From: Anabaena minutissima FACHB-250
GTDB lineage: Bacteria > Cyanobacteriota > Cyanobacteriia > Cyanobacteriales > Nostocaceae
Assembly: GCF_014697125.1 (NCBI RefSeq)
Contig: NZ_JACJRG010000047.1
Location: 1-41,086 of the forward strand
Reading direction: 5' to 3'
DNA length: 41,086 nucleotides
Numbering within the stretch: position 1 is the first letter of the stretch; each line of letters opens with the position of its first letter. Made by a program: the position numbers and the translations under genes. The notes below the pieces were generated by a model. The model was not told the DNA's origin, made no database searches, and was given only the letters and a program-made list of their open reading frames with translations. This document shows, piece after piece, positions 7,420 through 16,048 of the stretch.

Positions 7420-7974
7420 TTTGGTAAAAGCTTGCAGATGTTTGCACAATTAGCCCATCCTTCTGTCATTTTCTGACACCAACGAGCGATCGCATCTGTA
7501 ACAAAATAATACTTACCCGTTTTCTAAACATGAAATTTGGAAGTTTTCAGTCCATCATTTGTCCGTGAATGCCTAAAAATATCTCAAAAATTATATTTAT
7601 AGAGGCTAAACCGCATCGGGAATTAGGGACAAGCTTACTGATTCAATTCTCTTGCTCGCAATCACAATCATGGGGTTCAAAAGCAATTTATCGTAACTCG
7701 AAAGTTATTAGATCAACTCAAAACATCCAAAATTCATTCTAGAATGTAGTACATAAATACTAAAACATTGTAAAGGGTAATCGTGTTAGCCGATTTTTAT
7801 TTAGCTATGAGCCGGCGATCGCCCACTTGTTGCTTTTCAGATGTTTATACTTAACTCTAAGTTAACAGAACGTCACAAAAAATTTTTAAATTTATGGGTA
7901 TTTTTTTTTAAGATATGGTGATCGCAAACATAAATTTTTAGATTAGAATAAGATCACTTTAAGGAGGTGTGAGA
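7420..7974. other. Long AT-rich non-coding region upstream of the small RHH gene
   Basis: No gene seen. It contains the 12-bp palindrome CATTCTAGAATG (7735-7746), a short TTAACT/AGTTAA hairpin (about 7851-7865) and several A/T runs before a strong AAGGAGG (7961-7967). Together with 8165-8347 it could be part of the replication control region. Confidence 0.4.
7464..7478. repeat. TGTCA-N5-TGACA palindrome, copy 2
   Basis: TGTCATTTTCTGACA, again followed by a HIP1 octamer. With copy 1 at 7071 it brackets the interrupted gene at 7129-7419. Confidence 0.6.
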
Positions 7975-8133
7975 GTGAAACAAGAAAAACACACGGTTTT
8001 AGTAAGAACACGCTTAACTGAATCCGATGAAATCAGATTCAAAGAATTAGCACAAGACAACAAGACGACTACGTATAAACTGGTACGTAAGTTCATCCAT
8101 GACTACTTACAGCAAAACTCCCCAACAGTTTAA
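7975..8133 (+). CDS. Very small RHH regulator, possible copy-control protein
   Basis: 52 residues from GTG, starting MKQEKHTVLVRTRLTESDEI. Strand VLVRTRLTESD and helices EIRFKELAQDNK and TYKLVRKFIHDYL fit the CopG/Arc RHH fold. AAGGAGG stands 7 nt before the GTG, the strongest ribosome site in this part. The gene lies 237 bp upstream of the replication gene and ends in a terminator-like hairpin. This is the classic position of a CopG-type repressor of rep expression; the role is inferred from position and fold. Confidence 0.75.
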   Translation: MKQEKHTVLVRTRLTESDEIRFKELAQDNKTTTYKLVRKFIHDYLQQNSPTV

Positions 8134-8147
8134 TGTTAGGGAGTTTT
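8114..8147 (+). terminator. Terminator-like hairpin overlapping the RHH stop codon
   Basis: AAAACTCCC pairs with GGGAGTTTT. The inner AACA/TGTT can extend the stem past one mismatch, with a T-rich tract after it. It probably ends the small RHH transcript before the rep gene. Confidence 0.65.
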
Positions 8148-8164
8148 GAATTTTTATAGTCCAC

Positions 8165-8347
8165 CCAGATTTATCCCGGTCGCCAAACTTAGATAAATCT
8201 GGATATCACAAATAAATGAACTCATGAGGAATAGTATCTCCTGTGATCAGATTTTAGATCACAAGTGCGAATTTGTCTTAGAAAAATTCGCTTATAAAAC
8301 AATTATAGCGCATTATAACTGTATTTTGGTATTTTTTACCAAAAATA
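8165..8347. promoter_or_regulatory. Cluster of four inverted repeats before the replication gene, candidate origin or control region
   Basis: Within 183 bp: CCAGATTTATC/GATAAATCTGG (8165-8175, 8192-8202), TGTGATC/GATCACA (8242-8248, 8257-8263), GCGAATTT/AAATTCGC (8267-8274, 8284-8291), and a TTTTGGTA/TACCAAAA hairpin around 8322-8347. All arms are perfect. Such a succession directly before a rep gene suggests origin, promoter or antisense-controlled leader functions; which one cannot be told from sequence alone. Confidence 0.5.
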
Positions 8348-8369
8348 TTGTAACAATCGGGGGTGCTGC

Positions 8370-11300
8370 GTGATGGTTGCACAGTTCGCAGAAAACGCCG
8401 ATCAAGCTCCTAACACAGTCCCAGATACAATCAATTGGGTACTGAGGCTAGGACGGCCACCACTACCAGAAAACCCGATAGAAGCTGCCAAGGTTGGGAA
8501 AGAACCTAAAGCACCTTGCTACTATGACGGACGGCGAGTAATACCAATTAGTTGGAAAGAGTGGCAGCACACACAACCGATTGAGGAAGTTTACACAGCA
8601 TGGTTTAAACAACCCTCTAATGGCATTGGGACGTTAGGTGGTTGGAATGGTAAGCACTATTTAGCTTGGATAGACTTTGATAAAAAAGATTTTGATAGTG
8701 GTGAAGAATGCGATCGCTCTATTGCCCGATGGTGTGAACAGTTCCCTGTTGCTTCGATTGCACCTTACTTTAGAACCCCAAGCGGCGGTTATCGATTCTT
8801 GGTGGCATTCAACCAAGAACCAGAAAATTTCAAGGCTAATTCTGGATTTTCTCTCTCTCCCGATGGTTCGCACCATGTAGGAGAGTTGCTTTGTAAAAGT
8901 GGTAGTCACACGTTGTTACCACCTACCAGGGGGGTTAATGGTGAATATTACCGATGGGTACAGTGGTCAGAATATCCCCCAGTGATAGACAGACCAGAAG
9001 ATATAGGTCTGTATCCGGCGGTGAAGCCACAAAAAACAATAGCGACCGCACCAACCAAAACTGCATCGAAAACTGGGTACTTGGGTGAAAATTCACTTTC
9101 AGACTTACTGGAAAACCAAATTTACCCACGACTTACGCCAGAACAGGCTTTTAACTGGCCTGGACACGAATTTAAACAGCATGGCGACAAGCTAAAAGGT
9201 AATTGTCCTTGGCATGAGTCTACCTCTGGCACAGCGTTCTATCTAGAGAGGAAAGGCAACTCCTTACTGTGGAGGTGTCCAGCCTGTAATATTGGCGGTA
9301 GCCCAATTGAGTACCGTCACAGATTAAAAGGTGGCAACGGTTCACCAAAAAAGAAAGAATTTGTAGAACTGGTGCAGGAATTAGCTAATGAAGTTGGGGT
9401 AGCAATGCCAGCACCTCAGTTAAAGTGCGAGGGGGGGCGATCGCCGAACTTACCACAAAACAATAATGTAGTTACTCATCCCACCCTAAAACAATTAATC
9501 AGCAAGGATGAACTACTCAAGGAAATTGACGGGCTGATAGTTCAAGATTTGCCACGCTCCGAGTTGGAGGCAATCATTCCAGAATTAGCTAAGAAGTGCG
9601 ATCGCTACCCTGCTGACATCTGGAAACTTTACAACGCAAGGGTCAAGGAACAGGAACAGGCGGAAAATAGAGAATTTACCAAGAAACAGCTACCAAGTCT
9701 ACTGGATGCTCAAAAGGCAAGGCTCAACCCCTACGAATTATTCTGGGGTGATGGTGGAAAATTTGCTCACATCTTATTAGGCGTAGCTCAAAGTATGCCT
9801 ACAGCAGTAGAACACCTGATTACAACCTTAATACCTGCTGCTGGTAGCAGAATTGGCACATCGGCAAGAATAGTCGTCAACCCTAGAGGAAAATACACCC
9901 AACCTGCAATCTTCTGGAGTTGCATCGTGGCACCTACAGGACAGTTAAAATCTCCAAGCCAGCAGGTGATACTTTCAGCTCTAAACAAACTGGAAACAGA
10001 AGAATATAAGCTCTGGAAAGCTGAGAATGATCACTACAAACGTAAATTGAGTGCTTACCAAAAATCTAAAGACAAAGATAGTGAACCCCCGGAAGCACCC
10101 CCCCCCCGTCGTCGGTACATCATCAGCAATTCAACTTCTGAGGCACGGATTAAAATTCATGCTGAAAATCCAAAGGGATTACTCAACTTTCGTGATGAGT
10201 GGTCAGCTTTTATTAATGGTAGAAATAAATACCGTAAAGGTTCAGGAGACGATTTAGAACAGGATTTATCAGAATTTAATGGTGATGTTCTTAGTAAGGA
10301 TTTAGTCAAATCTGAAGAAGGCATTTATCTAGAACGTTCTGCAATTTCCCGAACTGGTAATACTCAACCAGAGATGCTAAGAAAACTACAGTCACAAAAT
10401 AATTTTGAGGACTTCCAAGGTGAGTTTAGTCGATGGTTGTTTTGCTTAATTCAGTCAGCACCTGCGTACTTAGATTTATTCAAAGATGATGATGGATTGG
10501 GAGATGAGCTAGACAACCAACTACGCCATCTCTACACACGATTGGGTTTAATTCCTGAACAAGATTACTTCTTAGACGACGACGGGAAAACAAATTTCCA
10601 GGCATACCAACATCAATTAATTAATTGGTCACTAGAGGAAACACACCCCGGCTTAAAAGCCACTTACCCAAAATTACAAAGCTATATAGCACGGTTAGCA
10701 CTGTGGCTACACCTTGTTAATTCGGTACTTGCTCAAGAAGACAAGCCAAGCCAATTTATCAATGGTCATACAGTAGCAATCGCCTGTGAGTTGGTTCATT
10801 TCTACTTAGCACAAGCCAAACTCATGTATGCTATCAACTCTTCCCAACATGAGTTAGCTGGCAATTACCTCAAGGTAAAACACTTTGTGGAACGCAAAAA
10901 ACACGGTGTAACTGCAAGAGAGATAAAATCCGGTATTTTTGCACTAAAATCCGTACCTTCCTCTGAAATACAGGCAATTTGTAGAGAATTAGTGGAATTA
11001 GGAGCTATATCTCATAAGGATAAAAAATATTACCCTGTTGATGGTGGTGATGATGATGTTGATGTAGTGTTGATGAAATATGAAGAGCTTCAAAACAGCC
11101 AAACAGCTTATATTTCTCCTGTTTCACCCATTACAGAATTTCCTGTTGTTGATGATGTTGATGAGTTGTTGATTACACATCAACAGGACAAAACCCTTGT
11201 AAAACAAGAATTACAAAATTCTAGTGTTGATGTTGTTGATGAAATTTCACCACACATCAACTTACCAACTGGTGTTGTGGAAGATGGATTAAATGTTGAT

Positions 11301-11792
11301 GTTAATGAAAAATCTAATTTACCCATCAACAACATCAACACAAAGACTAGAACTCTTACACAGCAAGTGTTGATGGCTATTGATCCGACATCAACATACT
11401 ATCAACAACCATCAACACCCATCAACAATACTGAGATTCGAGAACATGAAAACCTTACACAGCAAGTGTTTGTGACTGTTGATGCCACATCAACAAAATC
11501 AAAATTACCACCTGGAAAAAATTTTCAGGAGGTACAGGAAGCGATTGCAACGGGAGAACCGCAGGTATTGCATCCCGCCTCTTCTATCGCACTTGCGTCC
11601 CAACAAATTTATAAAGAAGGCGATCGCGTTGAATTTAAGCACCCAGACAGTTGTGATACCAACTGGCTCAAGGGCAGGATTGACCATGTGGATTGCCAGC
11701 AAGGTTACTTCATCAGCTACAAAATCAGTTATTTGCAGCGCGGGAAAAACCAAACTTGTAAACTTTACCGTCAGGACTGGGTAAGGTGCTGA
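8370..11792 (+). CDS. Large plasmid replication protein (primase-polymerase, zinc finger, DUF3987-like helicase region)
   Basis: 1140 residues; GTG at 8370 with ATG directly behind it. The N-terminal part resembles the bifunctional primase/polymerase fold: IDFDKKD gives the paired acidic residues D102/D104, SGSHTLLPP the conserved His (H180). Residues 279-306 hold a CHC2-like zinc site (C279, H282, C303, C306) as in primases. The middle resembles DUF3987 proteins, with a Walker-like APTGQLKSP (521-529) and FRDEW near 607-611. A low-complexity Val/Asp/Asn linker (about 890-1045) is followed by a small basic beta-rich domain (EGDRVEFKHPD to the end). Most likely it initiates or primes replication of this plasmid. 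The linker-coding DNA is packed with TGTTGATG octamers. The next feature is an insertion sequence. Confidence 0.75.
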   Translation: MMVAQFAENADQAPNTVPDTINWVLRLGRPPLPENPIEAAKVGKEPKAPCYYDGRRVIPISWKEWQHTQPIEEVYTAWFKQPSNGIGTLGGWNGKHYLAWIDFDKKDFDSGEECDRSIARWCEQFPVASIAPYFRTPSGGYRFLVAFNQEPENFKANSGFSLSPDGSHHVGELLCKSGSHTLLPPTRGVNGEYYRWVQWSEYPPVIDRPEDIGLYPAVKPQKTIATAPTKTASKTGYLGENSLSDLLENQIYPRLTPEQAFNWPGHEFKQHGDKLKGNCPWHESTSGTAFYLERKGNSLLWRCPACNIGGSPIEYRHRLKGGNGSPKKKEFVELVQELANEVGVAMPAPQLKCEGGRSPNLPQNNNVVTHPTLKQLISKDELLKEIDGLIVQDLPRSELEAIIPELAKKCDRYPADIWKLYNARVKEQEQAENREFTKKQLPSLLDAQKARLNPYELFWGDGGKFAHILLGVAQSMPTAVEHLITTLIPAAGSRIGTSARIVVNPRGKYTQPAIFWSCIVAPTGQLKSPSQQVILSALNKLETEEYKLWKAENDHYKRKLSAYQKSKDKDSEPPEAPPPRRRYIISNSTSEARIKIHAENPKGLLNFRDEWSAFINGRNKYRKGSGDDLEQDLSEFNGDVLSKDLVKSEEGIYLERSAISRTGNTQPEMLRKLQSQNNFEDFQGEFSRWLFCLIQSAPAYLDLFKDDDGLGDELDNQLRHLYTRLGLIPEQDYFLDDDGKTNFQAYQHQLINWSLEETHPGLKATYPKLQSYIARLALWLHLVNSVLAQEDKPSQFINGHTVAIACELVHFYLAQAKLMYAINSSQHELAGNYLKVKHFVERKKHGVTAREIKSGIFALKSVPSSEIQAICRELVELGAISHKDKKYYPVDGGDDDVDVVLMKYEELQNSQTAYISPVSPITEFPVVDDVDELLITHQQDKTLVKQELQNSSVDVVDEISPHINLPTGVVEDGLNVDVNEKSNLPINNINTKTRTLTQQVLMAIDPTSTYYQQPSTPINNTEIREHENLTQQVFVTVDATSTKSKLPPGKNFQEVQEAIATGEPQVLHPASSIALASQQIYKEGDRVEFKHPDSCDTNWLKGRIDHVDCQQGYFISYKISYLQRGKNQTCKLYRQDWVRC
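11035..11495. repeat. Array of about twenty TGTTGATG / CATCAACA octamers inside the rep gene
   Basis: The octamer and close variants occur in both orientations, often paired as inverted repeats, and in different codon phases (encoding VD, DV or INN). This points to selection on the DNA rather than the protein. It includes a duplicated LTQQV-xxx-DxTST block. Iterons bound by the Rep protein, or another protein-binding array, are plausible. Confidence 0.65.
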
Positions 11793-11985
11793 GATACGTG
11801 AGCGATCACTAATCTCCCCATGCCAAGAATTTGATCTATGCAGTTTTAAGTTACGTACAGTTGACTATCTGAATAGTAGTTAACCATGTATGTAACTGCA
11901 ATTTTAGTTAGGATTGCGGATTAAATAAGGTGTAATACTGCCAATGATATCTATACACTAGAGGGGTAAATAGATGAACAGGTAG
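11793..11985. other. Gap between rep and the ISAzo13-type transposase
   Basis: Probably holds the left end of the insertion sequence. I could not identify convincing terminal inverted repeats. Confidence 0.35.
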
Positions 11986-13199
11986 ATGATGCGCCCTTAC
12001 CCTGGTGAAATTGAAGTTCAAATGCAACGATACTATGAGTCGTTGTCAGAGAAGGATCGCCGCCGATATGCAGCAATTGAAGCAGTAAAATTAGGGTACG
12101 GCGGGCAGGCATACATCCGTCGCTTGCTCCTATGCCATCACGAAACCTTACAGTTGGGCATGCGGGAACTTCAGGAAAAAACGGTACTTGAGCAGGAGCG
12201 GATTCGCCAACCCGGAGGTGGACGGAAATCAGCGTTTGAGACAATTGCTGGATTAGACGAGGCGTTTTTGCGAGTGTTGGAGCGGCACACAGCAGGTTCA
12301 CCGATGGATGAAAGCGTCAAGTGGACTAATCTCAAGCGTCATGAGATTGCCGGATTGCTGGAAAATGAAGGAATCAAAGTGAGTGTGACAGTGGTAGACC
12401 AGTTGTTGGAGAAACACAACTTTCGTAAACGCAAAGCAGTAAAAACCCTGGCAACCGGAGAGAGTCAACATCGCAACGAGCAATTTGAGACGATTGACCA
12501 ACTTAAGCACTCTTATCAAACGGCAGGCAATCCGGTCATGAGTATGGACACCAAAAAAAAGAATTAATTGGGCAGTTATACCGAGAGGGACAACTGTACA
12601 CCCAAGAAACAATAGAGGTATTTGACCATGATTGGCCGACGCTGGCGACTGGAATTGCCATTCCCCACGGGCTGTACGACATGACAGACAATGTGGGCTA
12701 TATCCAGATTGGCATCAGCCACGATACTAGTGAATTGGCCTGTGATTCGCTTCGTTACTGGTGGAACACCTATGGCAAGGTGCGTTATCATGCAGCAAAC
12801 TCGATTCTGCTGTTATGTGATGGGGGCGGTAGCAATAGCTCTCGCTATTACATCTTCAAACAGGACTTACAGACGTTAGTTAATGAACTGGGCATCGAAA
12901 TTCGCATCGCTCATTATCCGCCCTATACCTCCAAGTACAATCCGATTGAGCATCGTTTGTTTCCTCATATTTCTCGCGTGTGTCAGGGGGTGATTTTTGA
13001 GAGTGTCCAGACTGTAAAAGACCTCATGGCAACGGCAACCACTCGTACAGGACTCAAAGTGTTTACGACGATTCTCGATAAAACCTATCAAACGGGCCGA
13101 AAAGTGGCTCTTGACTTCAAATCAAATATGAAGATTGTTTTTGATGAATTCTTGCCCCAATGGAATTACACCGCTAAACCAGAGTTACAGGTTATTTAA
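11986..13199 (+). CDS. ISAzo13-family transposase, read by -1 frameshift
   Basis: The first frame (11986-12567) carries the N-terminal DNA-binding part (MMRPYPGEIEVQMQRYYESL) and reaches the first catalytic aspartate (SMDTKKK, residue 188). It stops after AAG AAT TAA. The second frame continues without a gap as ELIGQLYREGQLYTQE, with CDGGGSNSS (second Asp) and NPIEHRLF (Glu), up to 13199. Fused by a -1 shift at the A-run, the protein is 404 residues. The catalytic parts look intact, so programmed frameshifting is more likely than decay, although a single-base change cannot be excluded. It lies directly behind the rep gene. Confidence 0.8.
12553..12561 (+). promoter_or_regulatory. Slippery site AAAAAAAAG for -1 frameshifting
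   Basis: In frame 0 it reads AAA AAA AAG. A -1 slip on A AAA AAG gives the frame that holds the rest of the transposase. This is the classic heptamer for insertion-sequence frameshifting. Confidence 0.65.
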
Positions 13200-13282
13200 T
13201 CCACGATCTTTACTACTTTGTGGCAAGGGTTATTTTGAAGGTAGTGCTTAAAATTGCGGTAAAAATCCGACCTTCAATCTTT

Positions 13283-13966
13283 ATGGGACTAACAGATCAG
13301 CTTGAAAAACTTTTGGCAGAAGAGCAAAAATGCAATTCAGTTGCCAAACTAAAAAACTCAGGTGTCAATGCTAGTGATGACAAATCTCACCTTAAGCACT
13401 TTGCTACACCAGGATTCAGTCAAGTTCAAGTCATGGCGAAAGTTGGCCAATGCCAACTGGATGCCTCGACCATAAAAGCGATCGCTGATGGAGTCTTGGA
13501 GCAGGCACAAAAAACCAAGGATGGAGACTTTACCAGCCTTGAAGTCATCCTTCACAGTCAGATAGCTATGCTCTCTACCTTATCAACGCATTTCATGAAC
13601 AAGGCTTTAGCTGGCTATGATGCCCCAGAAGTCATGACAGCATTGCCTCATATCCCTTATGAACTCGCAGAATTAAGCCTCAAGTGTCAAGCTGAGATGC
13701 GTAAATGTATCGCGCTGCTGCATGAGTTGAAAAACCCTAAAAAACCCAGTCAATTCATTAAAAATTACGTCCATCAACAGCTTAACCAGCTACAAGTAGA
13801 GCAGGAACAAATAAAACAACGCTTGGAGGGAGGGAATGATGCCCCGGTGGACAATGGATTCAAGAGAACGCCAACGGCTGCTGATTCAGCAATGGAAACC
13901 TTGGGAACACAGCACAGGTGCAAAAACCCCAGAAGGAAAGGAAATGTCAAAAATGAACGCCCTTAA
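13283..13966 (+). CDS. Hypothetical protein, phage-like gene pair (first)
   Basis: 227 residues from the ATG at 13283 (MGLTDQLEKLLAEEQKCNSV). A longer frame from 13220 would run into likely insertion-sequence DNA and is less credible. The body is helical and ends in a coiled-coil stretch (FIKNYVHQQLNQLQVEQEQI). The final 43 codons overlap the next gene in another frame and look less protein-like, so the original stop may have been lost. No enzyme motif. The partner gene downstream suggests a two-gene unit of phage or plasmid origin. Confidence 0.55.
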   Translation: MGLTDQLEKLLAEEQKCNSVAKLKNSGVNASDDKSHLKHFATPGFSQVQVMAKVGQCQLDASTIKAIADGVLEQAQKTKDGDFTSLEVILHSQIAMLSTLSTHFMNKALAGYDAPEVMTALPHIPYELAELSLKCQAEMRKCIALLHELKNPKKPSQFIKNYVHQQLNQLQVEQEQIKQRLEGGNDAPVDNGFKRTPTAADSAMETLGTQHRCKNPRRKGNVKNERP

Positions 13967-14051
13967 GCATGGTTTACGTAGTCAAGCAATGACTGAGTTA
14001 AAGCGTGGTTTGAGTCTGGAAAATTTTCTCAAAAATTTTGACTTTGATTAG
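13836..14051 (+). CDS. Small phage-type protein with TPEGK-NALKHGLRS motif
   Basis: 71 residues. The ribosome site GGAGGGAGGG just before the tandem ATGs strongly supports the start. The segment STGAKTPEGKEMSKMNALKH followed by GLRS is a recognisable motif of small proteins found in prophages and mobile regions of many bacteria. Its function is unknown, though it often lies near phage DNA-packaging or restriction genes. It overlaps the 3' end of the preceding gene by 131 bp. Confidence 0.65.
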   Translation: MMPRWTMDSRERQRLLIQQWKPWEHSTGAKTPEGKEMSKMNALKHGLRSQAMTELKRGLSLENFLKNFDFD

Positions 14052-14217
14052 AGCGAACGAACTATACAAAACCGCCTCTAATAAAACCTAGTATTGCAAC
14101 GTTGCGATTGTTATCTGTGCCAATGCTGAAGGGCGATGGCCCTGTGTCATCACCTGAGAATCAAAGTTGGTCTAAAAGTATGGCAACCAGCATTTTTAAT
14201 GACTTGTAATTGAAAGA

Positions 14218-14601
14218 TTAATCCCAAACAAACTGTTTCCAGGTGACAGGGATTAAACCTTTTTTGACAAGTTTATGTCTCATGCCATCATGCTTGCGGT
14301 CAAGCCGAAGCGCATGGCAGACGGGGCAAAGAGTTCTCAGATTAGAAGCATGGTTACTGCCACCAGATGACAACGGGCGAATGTGGTCGATGTGAGCAGT
14401 CTTTAAACTGACTGTTTTCTGACACAATCCATTGACTTTTGGGGGCTGGGTATCTGGACTTTGACACAATCCCTCATCTCTGGTGTAGATACACTGCCGA
14501 GTGATTTTCCATTGTTCAAGCGGCTGACGCTTCCATTGGTAAACAGGCAGGTTTGGATGTTGGCGTTTTTGCTTGACTTGTTTGTAAAGTTCAACAGACA
14601 T
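14218..14601 (-). CDS. HNH endonuclease
   Basis: 127 residues. The core AHIDHIRPLSSGGSNHASNL, then RTLCPVCH, gives the HNH signature (H70/H73, N87, H96) with a Cys-x2-Cys zinc pair (C92, C95). A further cysteine pair (C46, C60) may be structural. The N-terminus is basic. Such short HNH proteins occur in phages, mobile elements and defence loci. The start codon lies at the edge of a 5-bp-periodic DNA tract separating it from the gene upstream on the same strand, which may influence its expression. Confidence 0.8.
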   Translation of the reverse strand: MSVELYKQVKQKRQHPNLPVYQWKRQPLEQWKITRQCIYTRDEGLCQSPDTQPPKVNGLCQKTVSLKTAHIDHIRPLSSGGSNHASNLRTLCPVCHALRLDRKHDGMRHKLVKKGLIPVTWKQFVWD

Positions 14602-14685
14602 GACTTAACTCGACTCGACTTAACAAAACATGACATGACGAGACGGAAGGTGACGGGACTCGCCTTAACGAAACCTGACGAACCA
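14596..14685. repeat. 5-bp-periodic tract (NNACN on plus strand, GTNNN on minus)
   Basis: Eighteen consecutive pentamers (for example tgact, taact, cgact, cgact, taaca, aaaca, tgaca, tgacg), of which about fifteen carry AC at the same phase while the other bases vary. It fills the gap between the HNH gene and its upstream neighbour. This is neither a simple microsatellite nor a coding signal. A binding platform for a polymerising or filament-forming protein is one possible reading. Confidence 0.6.
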
Positions 14686-14690
14686 AATAT

Positions 14691-15311
14691 TTAAAGAATG
14701 CTAAATTCCTTTAGCTCAAATCTGCCGTAACCAATGCTTCCTCTGCCATCGCCAACACCTACTAATGTTCCAGCGTTGATGATTGCTGTCTCTAGAGACT
14801 TGCGATCAACAACAACCGAATCCCAAAGAATAGTAAACGAACATCGCCATCCAGGTTTCACCGCCACACGGTAACGAATGTTCCTTGCTTTAGTGGATGG
14901 GTTACGTACACCAATCACTTCGACATAGCTATCAGGTAGTTTCTCGCTTTTGGTAGTTCCTGCTTCAATGACTTGGGGTGGATCTGGTAACTTAATGGGC
15001 CCGTCGTCATTACAGATATAAATCTGGTCGTTCATGACTTGCAGGGTGCTAGCAATGTCTGCAAGTAAGTTACCTTTGCCCCGTTTTACCGTTTTACCGC
15101 CATACTTGATGCAGCCGAAAAAGTATGTGGGCAGCAGAAATAACTGGCGTTCTTCATCCATGAGAACTGTTTTTTTCCACTCATTGGGACTATTACCAGC
15201 GACACCATCTTTTTCTTTAGCTTCTAGCGGTAAAGCATCAACTCCAAAGTGGTGTATGGCAAGTGTTCTAGTTCCCTCAATTGAAACTTTTGCTTGCAGA
15301 ATGTTGGCCAT
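14691..15311 (-). CDS. Phage-like hypothetical protein with Gly-rich C-terminal motif
   Basis: 206 residues starting MANILQAKVSIEGTRTLAIH and ending with GTLVGVGDGRGSIGYGRFEL. The glycine-rich loop after a beta-rich body resembles, only in outline, the G-rich loop of RAMP-fold RNA-binding proteins. Similar proteins are, as I recall, seen in phage and plasmid gene sets, but I cannot name a family. No catalytic motif is evident. Same direction as the HNH gene and probably co-transcribed with it through the periodic tract. Confidence 0.55.
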   Translation of the reverse strand: MANILQAKVSIEGTRTLAIHHFGVDALPLEAKEKDGVAGNSPNEWKKTVLMDEERQLFLLPTYFFGCIKYGGKTVKRGKGNLLADIASTLQVMNDQIYICNDDGPIKLPDPPQVIEAGTTKSEKLPDSYVEVIGVRNPSTKARNIRYRVAVKPGWRCSFTILWDSVVVDRKSLETAIINAGTLVGVGDGRGSIGYGRFELKEFSIL

Positions 15312-15856
15312 ATTTAGACAGTAGGTGTACAGGCAGCAGAAATTACGGGAGTATTTTTCAGCTTGAAACCTCCTTGCTTAACCTTGATTTGCTAGTTGCT
15401 TAAAATTCGGACTGAGTGGCGATGGTGTAAACCGCCCACCGTTGGCGATCGCCCAATAGTTTTTGATTTGCTAACCACAACCGGTGATGGGGCAGAGTGT
15501 CCTCCGGAGACGATGGCGTTCCGTTCACCGTCGGCGATCGCCCACAAACCCACTCCGGTTTTAGAGTATTCGGGAAATTTTCAGTGTGTATTTAGTTGAG
15601 TTGCAATTATTCTTAACCTCCTCTCAAGTATGCTTAAACGCCTATTTTGACTAAGACTGGCAGAATTTTTGCCAAAAAGAATCTGTAAGCTCAACTTTTA
15701 TGAATTTGGCTTTGCGTCAGCTTTCTAGGCGTTTTGAATTTGATAGTGGTAGGATAACATTAACCACGCAAATAACGCAAACCACCCATTGCACCCAATG
15801 ACTGAATTTAACTTCAAAGGGATAATCAAGTGGGTGTTTAGTGTGGTGGCAATGTC
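15312..15856. other. Non-coding interval with HIP1-bounded palindromic repeats
   Basis: Holds two copies of a dispersed palindromic element (15418-15453 and about 15483-15542). The stretch upstream of the RHH gene at 15857 contains several CACCC/GGGTG words (15781-15846) that may be its operator. No gene supported; a short plus-strand frame here is explained by the repeats. Confidence 0.5.
15418..15542. repeat. Two copies of a Nostoc-type dispersed palindromic element
   Basis: Pattern GGCGATGG-N-CCCACCG-N-GGCGATCGCC at 15418-15453, and a compound variant at 15483-15542. Further copies occur at 16106-16126 (inverted) and 16200-16235. Such HIP1-ended elements are typical of Nostoc-group genomes. 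Confidence 0.6.
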
Positions 15857-16048
15857 GTGCCAGACAAAGCAGAAGAAAAACAGGTGAGTTACAAAATGTT
15901 TTTACCTGAGTCTTTACGAGCCAGATTTAAATCAATCTGCGCTCTCAAAAGTGTGAGTATGAATGAGGTGTTATTGCAGTTGGTACAAAACTGGGTAGAA
16001 GAAAACGAAAACGCATCTGCTGCTACCAGGGGGAAGGCGGGCAAATAA
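15857..16048 (+). CDS. Ribbon-helix-helix regulator
   Basis: 63 residues from GTG. It resembles the RHH protein at 6852: VSYKMFLPESLRARFKSICA here versus VISLRIFMPESLRNHFKSVC there, followed by a second helix (MNEVLLQLVQNWVEE). These are paralogues likely to bind related DNA sites. Flanked by palindromic repeats; no obvious partner gene. Possibly autoregulatory through the CACCC/GGGTG words upstream. Confidence 0.65.
   Translation: MPDKAEEKQVSYKMFLPESLRARFKSICALKSVSMNEVLLQLVQNWVEENENASAATRGKAGK

Noticed and set aside
7071..7478. Attachment sites of a mobile element formed by the two TGTCA-N5-TGACA copies
   Set aside because: They bracket only one small damaged gene and no recombinase; similarity is limited to the short palindrome and a nearby HIP1 octamer.
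13220..13282. Upstream start for the gene at 13283
   Set aside because: The extra residues are probably insertion-sequence end DNA; MGLTDQLEKLL is a natural start.
15396..15599. Plus-strand frame of 67 codons
   Set aside because: Explained by HIP1-bounded repeats; no protein-like features.
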